Positions 1 to 5,367 of a stretch of 6,096 nucleotides of DNA are shown here, piece after piece. Location: the NCBI GenBank assembly GCA_025964295.1, contig JAOPZD010000619.1:1-6096 (forward strand), given 5' to 3'. The notes beneath the pieces are model-generated. The model was not told the origin of the DNA, did no database searches, and saw nothing but the letters and a program-made list of their open reading frames with translations. The DNA comes from Conexibacter sp. Lineage in GTDB: Bacteria > Actinomycetota > Thermoleophilia > Solirubrobacterales > Solirubrobacteraceae. How positions within the stretch are numbered: the first letter of the stretch is position 1; the number at the start of each line of letters is the position of its first letter. The translations under genes were made by a program, and so were the position numbers.

Positions 1-504
1 CTGCCCCGGCGGGACGGGGTGCGCCGCCCCGGCGCTGCCGGCGTTGGCGTAGGCGTCGGCGAGCCGCGCCATCCGCTGCAGCCGCGGGTCGTCGGGCGGC
101 AGGTGGGCGCGGGCCTGGGCCAGCAGCGAGGGCAGCTGGCCGAGGACGTAGGCCTCCGGCGCGATCCGCAGCAGCGAGATCTCGGCGGCGTCGAGGTGGC
201 CGAACGCGCGCTCGACCGCCGCGCCCCACAGCGACGACGACCAGCGCCGCCACCACGAGAGATCCGGGTCGGCGGCCTGCTCGGCGGCGGCCAGGTGCGC
301 CGCGATGACCTTCGCCGACTCCTCCGGCAGCGGCTTGCCGCCGACGCCGCTGGCGAACCACGTCAGCAGGAACCGCAGCTCGGCCACGCGCGCCAGCACG
401 GCCTCGCGCCACGGCGTGCTCGTCGGCCCCAGGACGCGGTAGGGCGGCAGCCGGTCGACGGGCGGGGTGGAGAACGTCGCGGGTGGCGGCTGCTGCTCGG
501 GCAT
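1..504 (-). CDS. Unrecognised protein, N-terminal 168 residues (runs off the left edge)
   Basis: An open frame runs without a stop from an ATG at 504 down to base 1, giving 168 residues of an incomplete protein. I do not recognise the family and assign no function. The start is supported by AGGGGG at 512-517 (minus strand), 7 nt before the ATG. The third codon positions are almost all G or C, as in the neighbouring genes. Residues 1-30 are proline-rich and probably disordered. After that the chain looks mostly alpha-helical, with a Trp/Arg-rich patch (WWRRW, about residues 84-88) followed by a segment of the type AAVERAFGHLDAAEISLLR. From memory, similar Trp-rich, AAE-containing N-termini occur in uncharacterised actinobacterial proteins, some with later membrane segments; this is a weak impression only. 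No signal peptide or membrane segment is visible in the part present. It lies downstream of pobA on the same strand but appears to have its own promoter, so a role in aromatic catabolism is not implied. Confidence 0.72.
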   Translation of the reverse strand, partial: MPEQQPPPATFSTPPVDRLPPYRVLGPTSTPWREAVLARVAELRFLLTWFASGVGGKPLPEESAKVIAAHLAAAEQAADPDLSWWRRWSSSLWGAAVERAFGHLDAAEISLLRIAPEAYVLGQLPSLLAQARAHLPPDDPRLQRMARLADAYANAGSAGAAHPVPPGQ

Positions 505-511
505 CGGGGTG

Positions 512-557
512 CCCCCTGCGCGCAAGCACCGTACTCCTGACCATGCAGCAAAGGCAA
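512..557 (-). promoter_or_regulatory. Candidate promoter and ribosome binding site for the left-edge gene
   Basis: On the minus strand TTGCCT (552-557) and TACGGT (528-533) are separated by 18 nt and resemble a -35/-10 pair of the housekeeping sigma factor. The -10 fits the actinobacterial TANNNT pattern. Transcription would begin near 521, leaving a leader of about 17 nt that contains AGGGGG at 512-517, 7 nt before the ATG at 504. The spacing is good but the -35 match is only partial, so this is a prediction from pattern alone. Confidence 0.35.
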
Positions 558-578
558 CCGTCCGAGGCGCCGTTGCTG
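546..578 (-). terminator. Imperfect hairpin downstream of pobA and the miniprotein ORF; possible weak terminator
   Basis: CAGCAAAGG at 546-554 and CCGTTGCTG at 570-578 can pair over nine positions with one mismatch, around a 15-nt loop. The hairpin lies 24 nt past the stop of the small ORF at 603-701, in the right place to end the pobA transcript. No run of T follows on the minus strand, so it is not a classic intrinsic terminator. It also overlaps the candidate -35 box of the next gene. The assignment is tentative. Confidence 0.22.
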
Positions 579-602
579 AGCGACGCCGAGCTTTGGGGAG
601 CT

Positions 603-701
603 CTAGGCGACGCGGCGGCGGCGCGCGAGCAGGATGGCGGCAGCGACGAGCAGGCCGGCCTCCCAGGCGATGGTGCCCAGCGCGTCGGCCAGGATGCTCA
701 T
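603..701 (-). CDS. Possible 32-residue single-span membrane miniprotein behind pobA
   Basis: A short minus-strand frame starts at ATG 699-701 and stops with TAG at 603-605. Its start lies 5 nt after the TAG of pobA (707-709), so translation could be coupled to pobA. The product begins MSILADALG, has a hydrophobic core from about residue 11 to 26 with a single Glu at 14, and ends in four arginines (27-30) plus Val-Ala. That is the pattern of a small inner-membrane protein with its C-terminus in the cytoplasm. Of 31 codons after the ATG, all but one end in G or C, which matches real genes here, although high background GC weakens this test. A GGGG run lies just before the ATG but is too close to be a good ribosome binding site. 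I recognise no family. It could be chance readthrough sequence behind pobA; conservation behind pobA in relatives would decide. Confidence 0.42.
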   Translation of the reverse strand: MSILADALGTIAWEAGLLVAAAILLARRRRVA

Positions 702-706
702 GACCC

Positions 707-1876
707 CTACGTGGGCAGGCCGACGTAGTTCTCCGCCAGCGAGCGAGCGGCGGCCTCCGACGTGGTGACGTAGCGCAGCCGCGCGCGCTGCAGGCCGGCG
801 TCGAAGTCGTCGCCGTCGAGGCGGTGCAGCAGCGTCGTCATGAAGGTCGAGAAGTCCTGGACGCGCCAGACGCGGGCCAGGCAGGTGTCGCTGTACTCGT
901 CCAGGCCGGTGGTCGAGCCGCCCGAGTACCAGGCGACGAGCGCGTCGGCCAGGACGCGGACGTCGTTGACCGCGAGGTTGAGGCCCTTCGCGCCGGTCGG
1001 CGGGACGATGTGGGCGGCGTCGCCGGCCAGGAACAGCCGCCCGCGGCGCATCGGCGCGGCGACGAACGAGCGCATCGGCGTGATGCCCTTCTCGACGATC
1101 GGCCCCTCGGTCAGCGACCAGCCGTCGGCCGCCAGGCGGCGGTGCAGCTCCTCCCAGATCCGGCCGTCGGGCCAGTTGGCGATGTCGTCGGCCGGGTCGA
1201 CCTGGAGGTACAGCCGCGACAGCGTGGGCGAGCGCAGGGAGTGCATCGCGAAGCCACGGTCGTGGTAGGCGTAGATCAGCTCGTCGGTCGACGGCGCGAC
1301 CTCGGCGAGGATCCCGAGCCAGCCGAACGGGTACTCGCGCTCGGCGACCGTCATCCCGGCCGCGCCCAGGACCGGCCGGCAGATCCCGTGGAAGCCGTCG
1401 CAACCGGCGACGACGTCGCACACGAGCTCGTGCGCGGTCCCGTCGACCGACGTGTAGGTGATGCGCGGCGCATCCGTGTCGACGTCGTGCACCGCGACCT
1501 CGGAGCACTCGAAGTGCAGCGGCGCCCCCACCGCCTCGCGCGCTTCGATGAGGTCCTTGACGACCTCCTGCTGGCCGTAGATCCAGATCGCGCGCCCGCC
1601 CGTGAGGTCGCTCATCGCGATCCGGTGGCCCTCGCCGTCGAAGCGCAGCTCGATGCCGTGGTGGACGATCCCCTCGCGGTCCAGCCGCTCGGCGACGCCC
1701 GCGGCGCGCAGCAGGTCGACGGTGTTCTGCTCCAGGACGCCGGCCCGCACGCGCTGCTGGACGTACTCGCGGTCGCGCGCCTCCAACACCACCGAGTCGA
1801 TGCCCTGGAGGTGCAGCAGGTGCGCGAGCACCAAGCCCGCCGGCCCCGCCCCGACGATCCCGACCTGCGTCCGCAC
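707..1876 (-). CDS. pobA: 4-hydroxybenzoate 3-monooxygenase (p-hydroxybenzoate hydroxylase)
   Basis: A cytoplasmic FAD enzyme that uses NAD(P)H and oxygen to turn 4-hydroxybenzoate into protocatechuate, the substrate of PcaHG encoded across the divergent promoter. The 389-residue product matches the usual length (about 390). Residues 5-14 carry the GxGxxG FAD motif (VGIVGAGPAG), residues 158-163 the DG motif (GCDGFH), and 285-300 the FAD-ribityl segment GDAAHIVPPTGAKGLN. Aligned to the well-studied Pseudomonas enzyme, the substrate and catalytic residues are kept: Tyr202 (Tyr201), Ser213, Arg215, Tyr223, Pro293, Thr294, Tyr384 (Tyr385) and His72. In the cofactor region Arg33-Gln34 of Pseudomonas is Ala33-Arg34, while Tyr38, Arg42 and Arg44 remain, so coenzyme preference may differ. 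The GTG start at 1874-1876 aligns with the family N-terminus and has AGGAG at 1886-1890, 9 nt upstream. An in-frame ATG at 1961-1963 would add 29 basic residues and run into pcaI, and is rejected. Confidence 0.96.
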   Translation of the reverse strand: MRTQVGIVGAGPAGLVLAHLLHLQGIDSVVLEARDREYVQQRVRAGVLEQNTVDLLRAAGVAERLDREGIVHHGIELRFDGEGHRIAMSDLTGGRAIWIYGQQEVVKDLIEAREAVGAPLHFECSEVAVHDVDTDAPRITYTSVDGTAHELVCDVVAGCDGFHGICRPVLGAAGMTVAEREYPFGWLGILAEVAPSTDELIYAYHDRGFAMHSLRSPTLSRLYLQVDPADDIANWPDGRIWEELHRRLAADGWSLTEGPIVEKGITPMRSFVAAPMRRGRLFLAGDAAHIVPPTGAKGLNLAVNDVRVLADALVAWYSGGSTTGLDEYSDTCLARVWRVQDFSTFMTTLLHRLDGDDFDAGLQRARLRYVTTSEAAARSLAENYVGLPT

Positions 1877-1936
1877 GACCCGTGTCTCCTCTCGCTCCCG
1901 CGGCTTGCGCCGCCCCGGCGCAGCATATAGCGTCGT
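1877..1936. promoter_or_regulatory. Divergent pobA / pcaI control region
   Basis: Only 60 bp separate the GTG of pobA from the GTG of pcaI, so both promoters must share this space and part of the pcaI start. For pobA (minus strand), TTGCTC at 1948-1953 and TATATG at 1924-1929 are spaced by 18 nt (17 nt if CTATAT at 1925-1930 is used). This predicts a start near 1917 and a leader of about 40 nt. For pcaI (plus strand), TTGCGC at 1905-1910 and TAGCGT at 1928-1933 are spaced by 17 nt, predicting a start near 1939-1941, almost at the start codon. The two -10 regions overlap, so the promoters probably compete or are switched together. All elements are pattern matches with partial consensus. Confidence 0.5.
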
Positions 1937-1971
1937 GTGCGCATTGTGAGCAACCGTACGCATGGCGCACA
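1936..1971. promoter_or_regulatory. Inverted and direct repeats over the pcaI start; candidate operator
   Basis: TGTGCGC at 1936-1942 is repeated exactly in inverse as GCGCACA at 1965-1971, with a 22-nt gap. Inside lie two imperfect direct repeats, TGCGCATTG (1938-1946) and TACGCATGG (1957-1965), matching at 7 of 9 bases and offset by 19 nt, about two helical turns. The set covers the predicted pobA -35 box and the first codons of pcaI. Repeats of this kind fit a dimeric regulator; pob and pca genes are often controlled by IclR-family proteins such as PobR, PcaU and PcaR. No regulator gene is in the window, and the repeats could be chance in GC-rich coding sequence. Confidence 0.3.
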
Positions 1972-2782
1972 AATCCTGCCCCTCGCCGATGCGATCGCCT
2001 CCCTGGTCAAGGACGGCGACGCGGTGGCGCTCGAGGGCTTCACCCACCTGATCCCCTTCGCGGCCGGCCACGAGCTGATCCGCCAGGGGCGGCGCGACCT
2101 CGAGCTGATCCGGATGACGCCGGACCTCCTCTACGACCAGATGATCGGCATGGGCTGCGCTCGCAAGCTCGTGTTCTCCTACGGCGGCAACCCGGGCGTC
2201 GGCTCCCTGCACCGCTTCCGCGACGCGATCGAGCACGGCTGGCCCGCGCCGCTGGCGATCGAGGAGCACTCGCACGCCGGCATGGCCAACCGCTACGCCG
2301 CGGGCGCCGCGAACCTGCCGTTCGGCGTCCTGCGCGGCTACGCGGGCACCGACCTGACCAAGCACACCAACGTGAGGACGGTGACCTGCCCGTTCACCGG
2401 CGAGGAGCTCGCGGCGGTGCCGGCCCTGCGCCCGGACGTCGCGATCGTCCACGCCCAGGAGGCCGACCGCCGCGGCAACGTGCAGCTGTGGGGCATCCCC
2501 GGCGTGCAGAAGGAGGCGGTGCTGAGCGCGGCGCGCGCGCTGGTCACCGTCGAGCGCGTGGTCGACGAGCTCGAGCCGCGCCCCGGCGGCGTGATCATCC
2601 CCGGCTGGGTGATCGACGCGATCGCCGTCGCTCCGCGCGGCGCCTACCCGTCCTACGCCCACGGCCTCACCGAGCGCGACAACGACTTCTACAAGTTCTG
2701 GGACGAGGTGTCGCGCGACCGCGACGCGTTCCTCGCGTGGATGGACGAGCACGTGATCGGCGCGGCCGAGGTGCGGGCATGA
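1937..2782 (+). CDS. pcaI: 3-oxoadipate CoA-transferase, subunit A (CatI type)
   Basis: One half of the enzyme that moves CoA from succinyl-CoA to 3-oxoadipate in the cytoplasm, the penultimate step of the pathway. The 281-residue product resembles CatI of Pseudomonas knackmussii B13 (about 282 residues, recalled) along its whole length: EGFTHLIPFAAGHE (33-46), then RMTPDLLYDQMIG, the FSYGGNPGVGSLHRFRDA segment, EEHSHAGMANRY, CPFTGEELAAVPALRPDV and AQEADRRGNVQLWG. This is the glutaconate CoA-transferase-like type, not the shorter PcaI of Pseudomonas putida; catI would be an equally fair symbol. The catalytic Glu is expected in subunit B. The start is uncertain: GTG 1937 and in-frame GTG 1946 are both possible and neither has a ribosome binding site. 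Homologues begin near residue 10, which slightly favours 1946. The message may be leaderless or nearly so. The stop overlaps the ATG of pcaJ by 4 nt. Confidence 0.93.
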   Translation: MRIVSNRTHGAQILPLADAIASLVKDGDAVALEGFTHLIPFAAGHELIRQGRRDLELIRMTPDLLYDQMIGMGCARKLVFSYGGNPGVGSLHRFRDAIEHGWPAPLAIEEHSHAGMANRYAAGAANLPFGVLRGYAGTDLTKHTNVRTVTCPFTGEELAAVPALRPDVAIVHAQEADRRGNVQLWGIPGVQKEAVLSAARALVTVERVVDELEPRPGGVIIPGWVIDAIAVAPRGAYPSYAHGLTERDNDFYKFWDEVSRDRDAFLAWMDEHVIGAAEVRA

Positions 2783-3465
2783 GCAGCGGCGAGGTCCAGA
2801 CGATCGTCGCCGCGCGCCTGCTGGCCGAGGCGACGTCGGTGTTCATCGGCGTCGGGCGCCCGTCGACCGCGGCGATCCTCGCCCGCGAGATCGTCAACCC
2901 CGACCTCGTCCTGGTCTACGAGTCCGGGACGATCGGCGCCAAGCCGCACAGGATCCCGCTGTCGATCGGCGACGGCGAGCTGGCCGCGACGGCTGACGTC
3001 GTCGTCCCGGTCGTCGAGATGTTCAACTACTGGATCCAGCCCGGGCGCATCGACGTCGCGTTCCTCGGCGCCGCGCAGGTCGACCGGCGCGGCAGCCTGA
3101 ACTCCACCGTGATCGGCGACTACGACGCGCCCAGGACGCGCCTGCCCGGCGCGGGCGGCGCGCCGGAGATCGCCACCGGCTGTGACCGCGTGATGGTCGT
3201 CGCGCCGCACTCCAGGCGCACGTTCGTCGAGCGGCTCGACTTCCTCACCACGCGCGCCGCGCCCGAGGCGGTCATCACCGACCTCGGCGTCCTCGAGCCC
3301 GACGCGGCCGGCGAGCTGACCCTGACCCAGATCCACCCCGGCGTCACCGTCGAGCAGGTCCGCGAGGCGACCGGCTGGGAGCTGCAGGTCGCCGGCGACC
3401 TGCGCACCACGCCGGAGCCGACCGAGGCCGAGCTCTCGGCGCTGCGCGAGCTGGTGAGCCGCTGA
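2779..3465 (+). CDS. pcaJ: 3-oxoadipate CoA-transferase, subunit B (CatJ type)
   Basis: The catalytic partner of PcaI: the heteromer activates 3-oxoadipate as 3-oxoadipyl-CoA. The 228-residue product carries the glycine-rich FIGVGRPS (22-29) and then VYESGTIGAKP (46-56). By family comparison Glu48 is the residue that forms the glutamyl-CoA thioester. LSIGDGELA, FLGAAQVDRRG, STVIGDY and RLPGAGGAPEIA follow as in CatJ of strain B13. It is somewhat shorter than that CatJ (about 260 residues, recalled): it lacks an insertion after the RTFVERLDFLTT segment and ends a little earlier. The ATG at 2779 overlaps the pcaI stop as ATGA, with GAGGTG at 2768-2773, 5 nt upstream, so the two subunits are probably made in step. 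Its TGA shares one base with the ATG of pcaF. Confidence 0.94.
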   Translation: MSSGEVQTIVAARLLAEATSVFIGVGRPSTAAILAREIVNPDLVLVYESGTIGAKPHRIPLSIGDGELAATADVVVPVVEMFNYWIQPGRIDVAFLGAAQVDRRGSLNSTVIGDYDAPRTRLPGAGGAPEIATGCDRVMVVAPHSRRTFVERLDFLTTRAAPEAVITDLGVLEPDAAGELTLTQIHPGVTVEQVREATGWELQVAGDLRTTPEPTEAELSALRELVSR

Positions 3466-4646
3466 TGGCGACCGAGGCCTACATCCTGGACGCGGTCCGC
3501 ACGCCCTTCGGCCGCTACGCGGGCGCGCTGGCCGGCGTGCGCCCCGACGACCTCGCCGCCCGCGCGCTCGCGGCGCTGCTGGCGCGCACGCCAGACCTCG
3601 ACCCCGAGACGATCGAGGACGTGATCCTGGGCAACGCCAACGGCGCCGGCGAGGACAACCGCGACGTCGCCCGCATGGCCGTGCTGCTCGCCGGGCTGCC
3701 GACGAGCGTCACCGGCGTCGCGGTCAACCGGTTGTGCGGGTCCTCGCTGGAGGCCGCGATCCAGGGGTCGCGCGCGATCGCCGCGGGCGACATGTCGCTG
3801 ATGGTCGCCGGCGGCGTGGAGTCGATGAGCCGCGCGCCGTGGGTCCTGCCCAAGCCGGCCAAGGGCTACCCGGCCGGCCACGAGACGCTGCACTCCACGA
3901 CGCTCGGCTGGCGGATGGTCAACCCCGCGATGCCCGAGCGGTGGACGATCTCGCTCGGCGCCTCGGCCGAGAAGCTCGCCGACATGTACGCCATCTCGCG
4001 CGACGAGCAGGACGCCTTCGCGCTGCGCAGCCATCGCTTGACCGCGCAGGCGTGGGACGAGGGGATCTACGACGACGAGGTCGTCGCCGTGCCCGGCGCC
4101 GAGCTGGCGCGCGACGAGGGCGTGCGGCCCGACTCCTCGTTGGAGAAGCTCGGCAGGCTCAAGGCCGCGTTCGTCGAAGGCGGGACGGTGACCGCGGGCA
4201 ACTCGTCGCCGCTCAACGACGGCGCGGCGATGCTGCTGCTCGGCGACGAGGCGGCGGCCGGGCGGCTCGGGCGCGACCCGCTCGCCCGCATCGTCTCCCG
4301 CGCGGCGCACGGCGTCGACCCCGACGTCTTCGGGATCGGCCCCGTCGAGGCGGCGCGCGAGGCGCTGCGCCGCGCCGGCATCGGCTGGGGCGACCTCGCC
4401 GCCGCCGAGCTCAACGAGGCCTTCGCCTCGCAGTCGATCGCCTGCCTGCGCGAGTGGCCCGACCTCGACCCCGAGATCGTCAACGGGCGCGGGGGCGCGA
4501 TCGCGATCGGGCATCCGCTCGGCGCGTCGGGCGCGCGCATCCTCGGCCGCCTGGCCCACGAGCTGCGGCGGCGCGGCGGCGGGTACGGTCTGGCGGCGAT
4601 CTGCATCGGCGTAGGACAGGGATTGGCGGTGGTTCTGCATGCATGA
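3465..4646 (+). CDS. pcaF: 3-oxoadipyl-CoA thiolase (acetyl-CoA acyltransferase)
   Basis: Cytoplasmic thiolase for the last step: 3-oxoadipyl-CoA plus CoA gives succinyl-CoA and acetyl-CoA. The 393-residue length is close to the family's usual 400. The N-terminal RTPFGRYAGAL (12-22) is typical of PcaF-like degradative thiolases. The nucleophile is Cys91 in NRLCGSS; NEAFA lies at 317-321; His350 sits in AIGHPLGASGAR; and the second catalytic cysteine is Cys380 in CIGVGQG, all intact. A general acetyl-CoA acetyltransferase or a phenylacetate-pathway PaaJ would look similar, but the position between pcaIJ and pcaHG makes PcaF the best call. The ATG at 3465 overlaps the pcaJ stop as TGATG, with only a weak GGTGAG (3453-3458) upstream, suggesting coupled translation. 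The gene overlaps pcaH by 8 nt. Confidence 0.94.
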   Translation: MATEAYILDAVRTPFGRYAGALAGVRPDDLAARALAALLARTPDLDPETIEDVILGNANGAGEDNRDVARMAVLLAGLPTSVTGVAVNRLCGSSLEAAIQGSRAIAAGDMSLMVAGGVESMSRAPWVLPKPAKGYPAGHETLHSTTLGWRMVNPAMPERWTISLGASAEKLADMYAISRDEQDAFALRSHRLTAQAWDEGIYDDEVVAVPGAELARDEGVRPDSSLEKLGRLKAAFVEGGTVTAGNSSPLNDGAAMLLLGDEAAAGRLGRDPLARIVSRAAHGVDPDVFGIGPVEAAREALRRAGIGWGDLAAAELNEAFASQSIACLREWPDLDPEIVNGRGGAIAIGHPLGASGARILGRLAHELRRRGGGYGLAAICIGVGQGLAVVLHA

Positions 4647-5367
4647 GTCCACGGAGGTGCGCGGCTTCCGCCGCGACGAGCCCGGAACGCACCCGGCGCT
4701 CGACGACGCGGGCTACAAGTCGACGCGGCTGCGCCATCCCCGGCAGCCGCTGGTCTACCTCCCCCACACCGTCACCGAGGTGGCCGGCCCGCAGCTCGGC
4801 CTCGAGCGCGTGACCGGCGAGCTCGACCACGACCTCACGCGCCAGCACGAGGGCGAGCCGCTCGGCGAGCGGATCGTCGTCAGCGGCCGCGTGCTCGACG
4901 GCGACGGCCGGCCGATCCGCGACACGCTCGTCGAGATCTGGCAGGCCAACGCCGGCGGGCGCTACCGCCACAAGGGCGACCAGCACCCGGCGCCGTTGGA
5001 CCCCAACTTCTCCGGCGCCGGCCGCTGCGTCACCGACGCCGAGGGCCGCTACGAGTTCATCACCATCAAGCCGGGCGCCTACCCGTGGGGCAACCACCAC
5101 AACGCCTGGCGCCCGCAGCACATCCACTTCTCGCTGCTCGGCCAGGCCTTCGCGCAGCGCCTGGTCACGCAGATGTACTTCCCGGGCGACCCGCTGTTCG
5201 CCTACGACCCCATCTACAACTCGGTCCGCGATCCCGCGGGGCGCGACCGCATGGTGTCGCGGTTCAGCATCGAGCGCACGCGGCCCGACTGGGCGTTGGC
5301 CTATGACTTCGACATCGTGCTGCGCGGTCGCGAGTCGACCCCGTTCGAGGAGGAGCACGGCGCATGA
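4639..5367 (+). CDS. pcaH: Protocatechuate 3,4-dioxygenase, beta subunit (iron-binding)
   Basis: The catalytic subunit of the intradiol dioxygenase that opens the protocatechuate ring between its two hydroxyls, giving 3-carboxy-cis,cis-muconate. The 242-residue product has the family's N-terminal segment and a beta-sandwich core with VSGRVLDGDGRPI and VEIWQANAGGRYRHK. By alignment to the Pseudomonas putida enzyme, the non-haem Fe(III) ligands are Tyr109, Tyr148, His161 and His163 (Tyr408, Tyr447, His460 and His462 there). Arg158 in WRPQHIHF matches Arg457, and Trp150 in AYPW matches Trp449. All are present, so an active enzyme is expected with PcaG. The ATG at 4639 lies 8 nt inside the end of pcaF. 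Another ATG at 4643 is in a different frame. No clear ribosome binding site precedes it, so translation probably relies on coupling to pcaF. Confidence 0.97.
   Translation: MHESTEVRGFRRDEPGTHPALDDAGYKSTRLRHPRQPLVYLPHTVTEVAGPQLGLERVTGELDHDLTRQHEGEPLGERIVVSGRVLDGDGRPIRDTLVEIWQANAGGRYRHKGDQHPAPLDPNFSGAGRCVTDAEGRYEFITIKPGAYPWGNHHNAWRPQHIHFSLLGQAFAQRLVTQMYFPGDPLFAYDPIYNSVRDPAGRDRMVSRFSIERTRPDWALAYDFDIVLRGRESTPFEEEHGA

Noticed and set aside
19..540. A 173-residue plus-strand frame opposite the left-edge gene.
   Set aside because: It is rich in Arg, Gly and Gln with no family pattern. The minus-strand frame has the better codon pattern, ribosome binding site and protein-like composition.
543..728. 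A plus-strand small ORF starting at ATG 543, with a protein-like first 30 residues.
   Set aside because: It has no ribosome binding site, many A/T-ending codons unlike the neighbours, and it runs antisense through the miniprotein frame and the 3' end of pobA.
1945..1953. TTGTGAGCA, identical to part of the lac operator.
   Set aside because: A match this short is expected by chance, and LacI control of aromatic catabolism in this lineage has no support.
603..1970. A 455-residue minus-strand frame overlapping pobA in another frame.
   Set aside because: Only its last 32 codons look coding (reported as the miniprotein). The rest is an Arg-rich shadow of pobA.
707..2752. A long minus-strand frame that would extend pobA by about 290 residues across pcaI.
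   Set aside because: The extra part is the antisense of pcaI, has no family resemblance, and the true PobA N-terminus aligns at GTG 1876 with its own ribosome binding site.
3120..4652. A 510-residue minus-strand open frame opposite pcaJ and pcaF.
   Set aside because: Long antisense frames are expected in such GC-rich DNA. The composition is Arg/Ala/Gly-rich without recognisable motifs, and the plus strand carries well-identified genes.
4480..5358. A 292-residue minus-strand open frame opposite pcaH.
   Set aside because: It mirrors the pcaH codons, shows no domain features, and PcaH is certain from its iron ligands.
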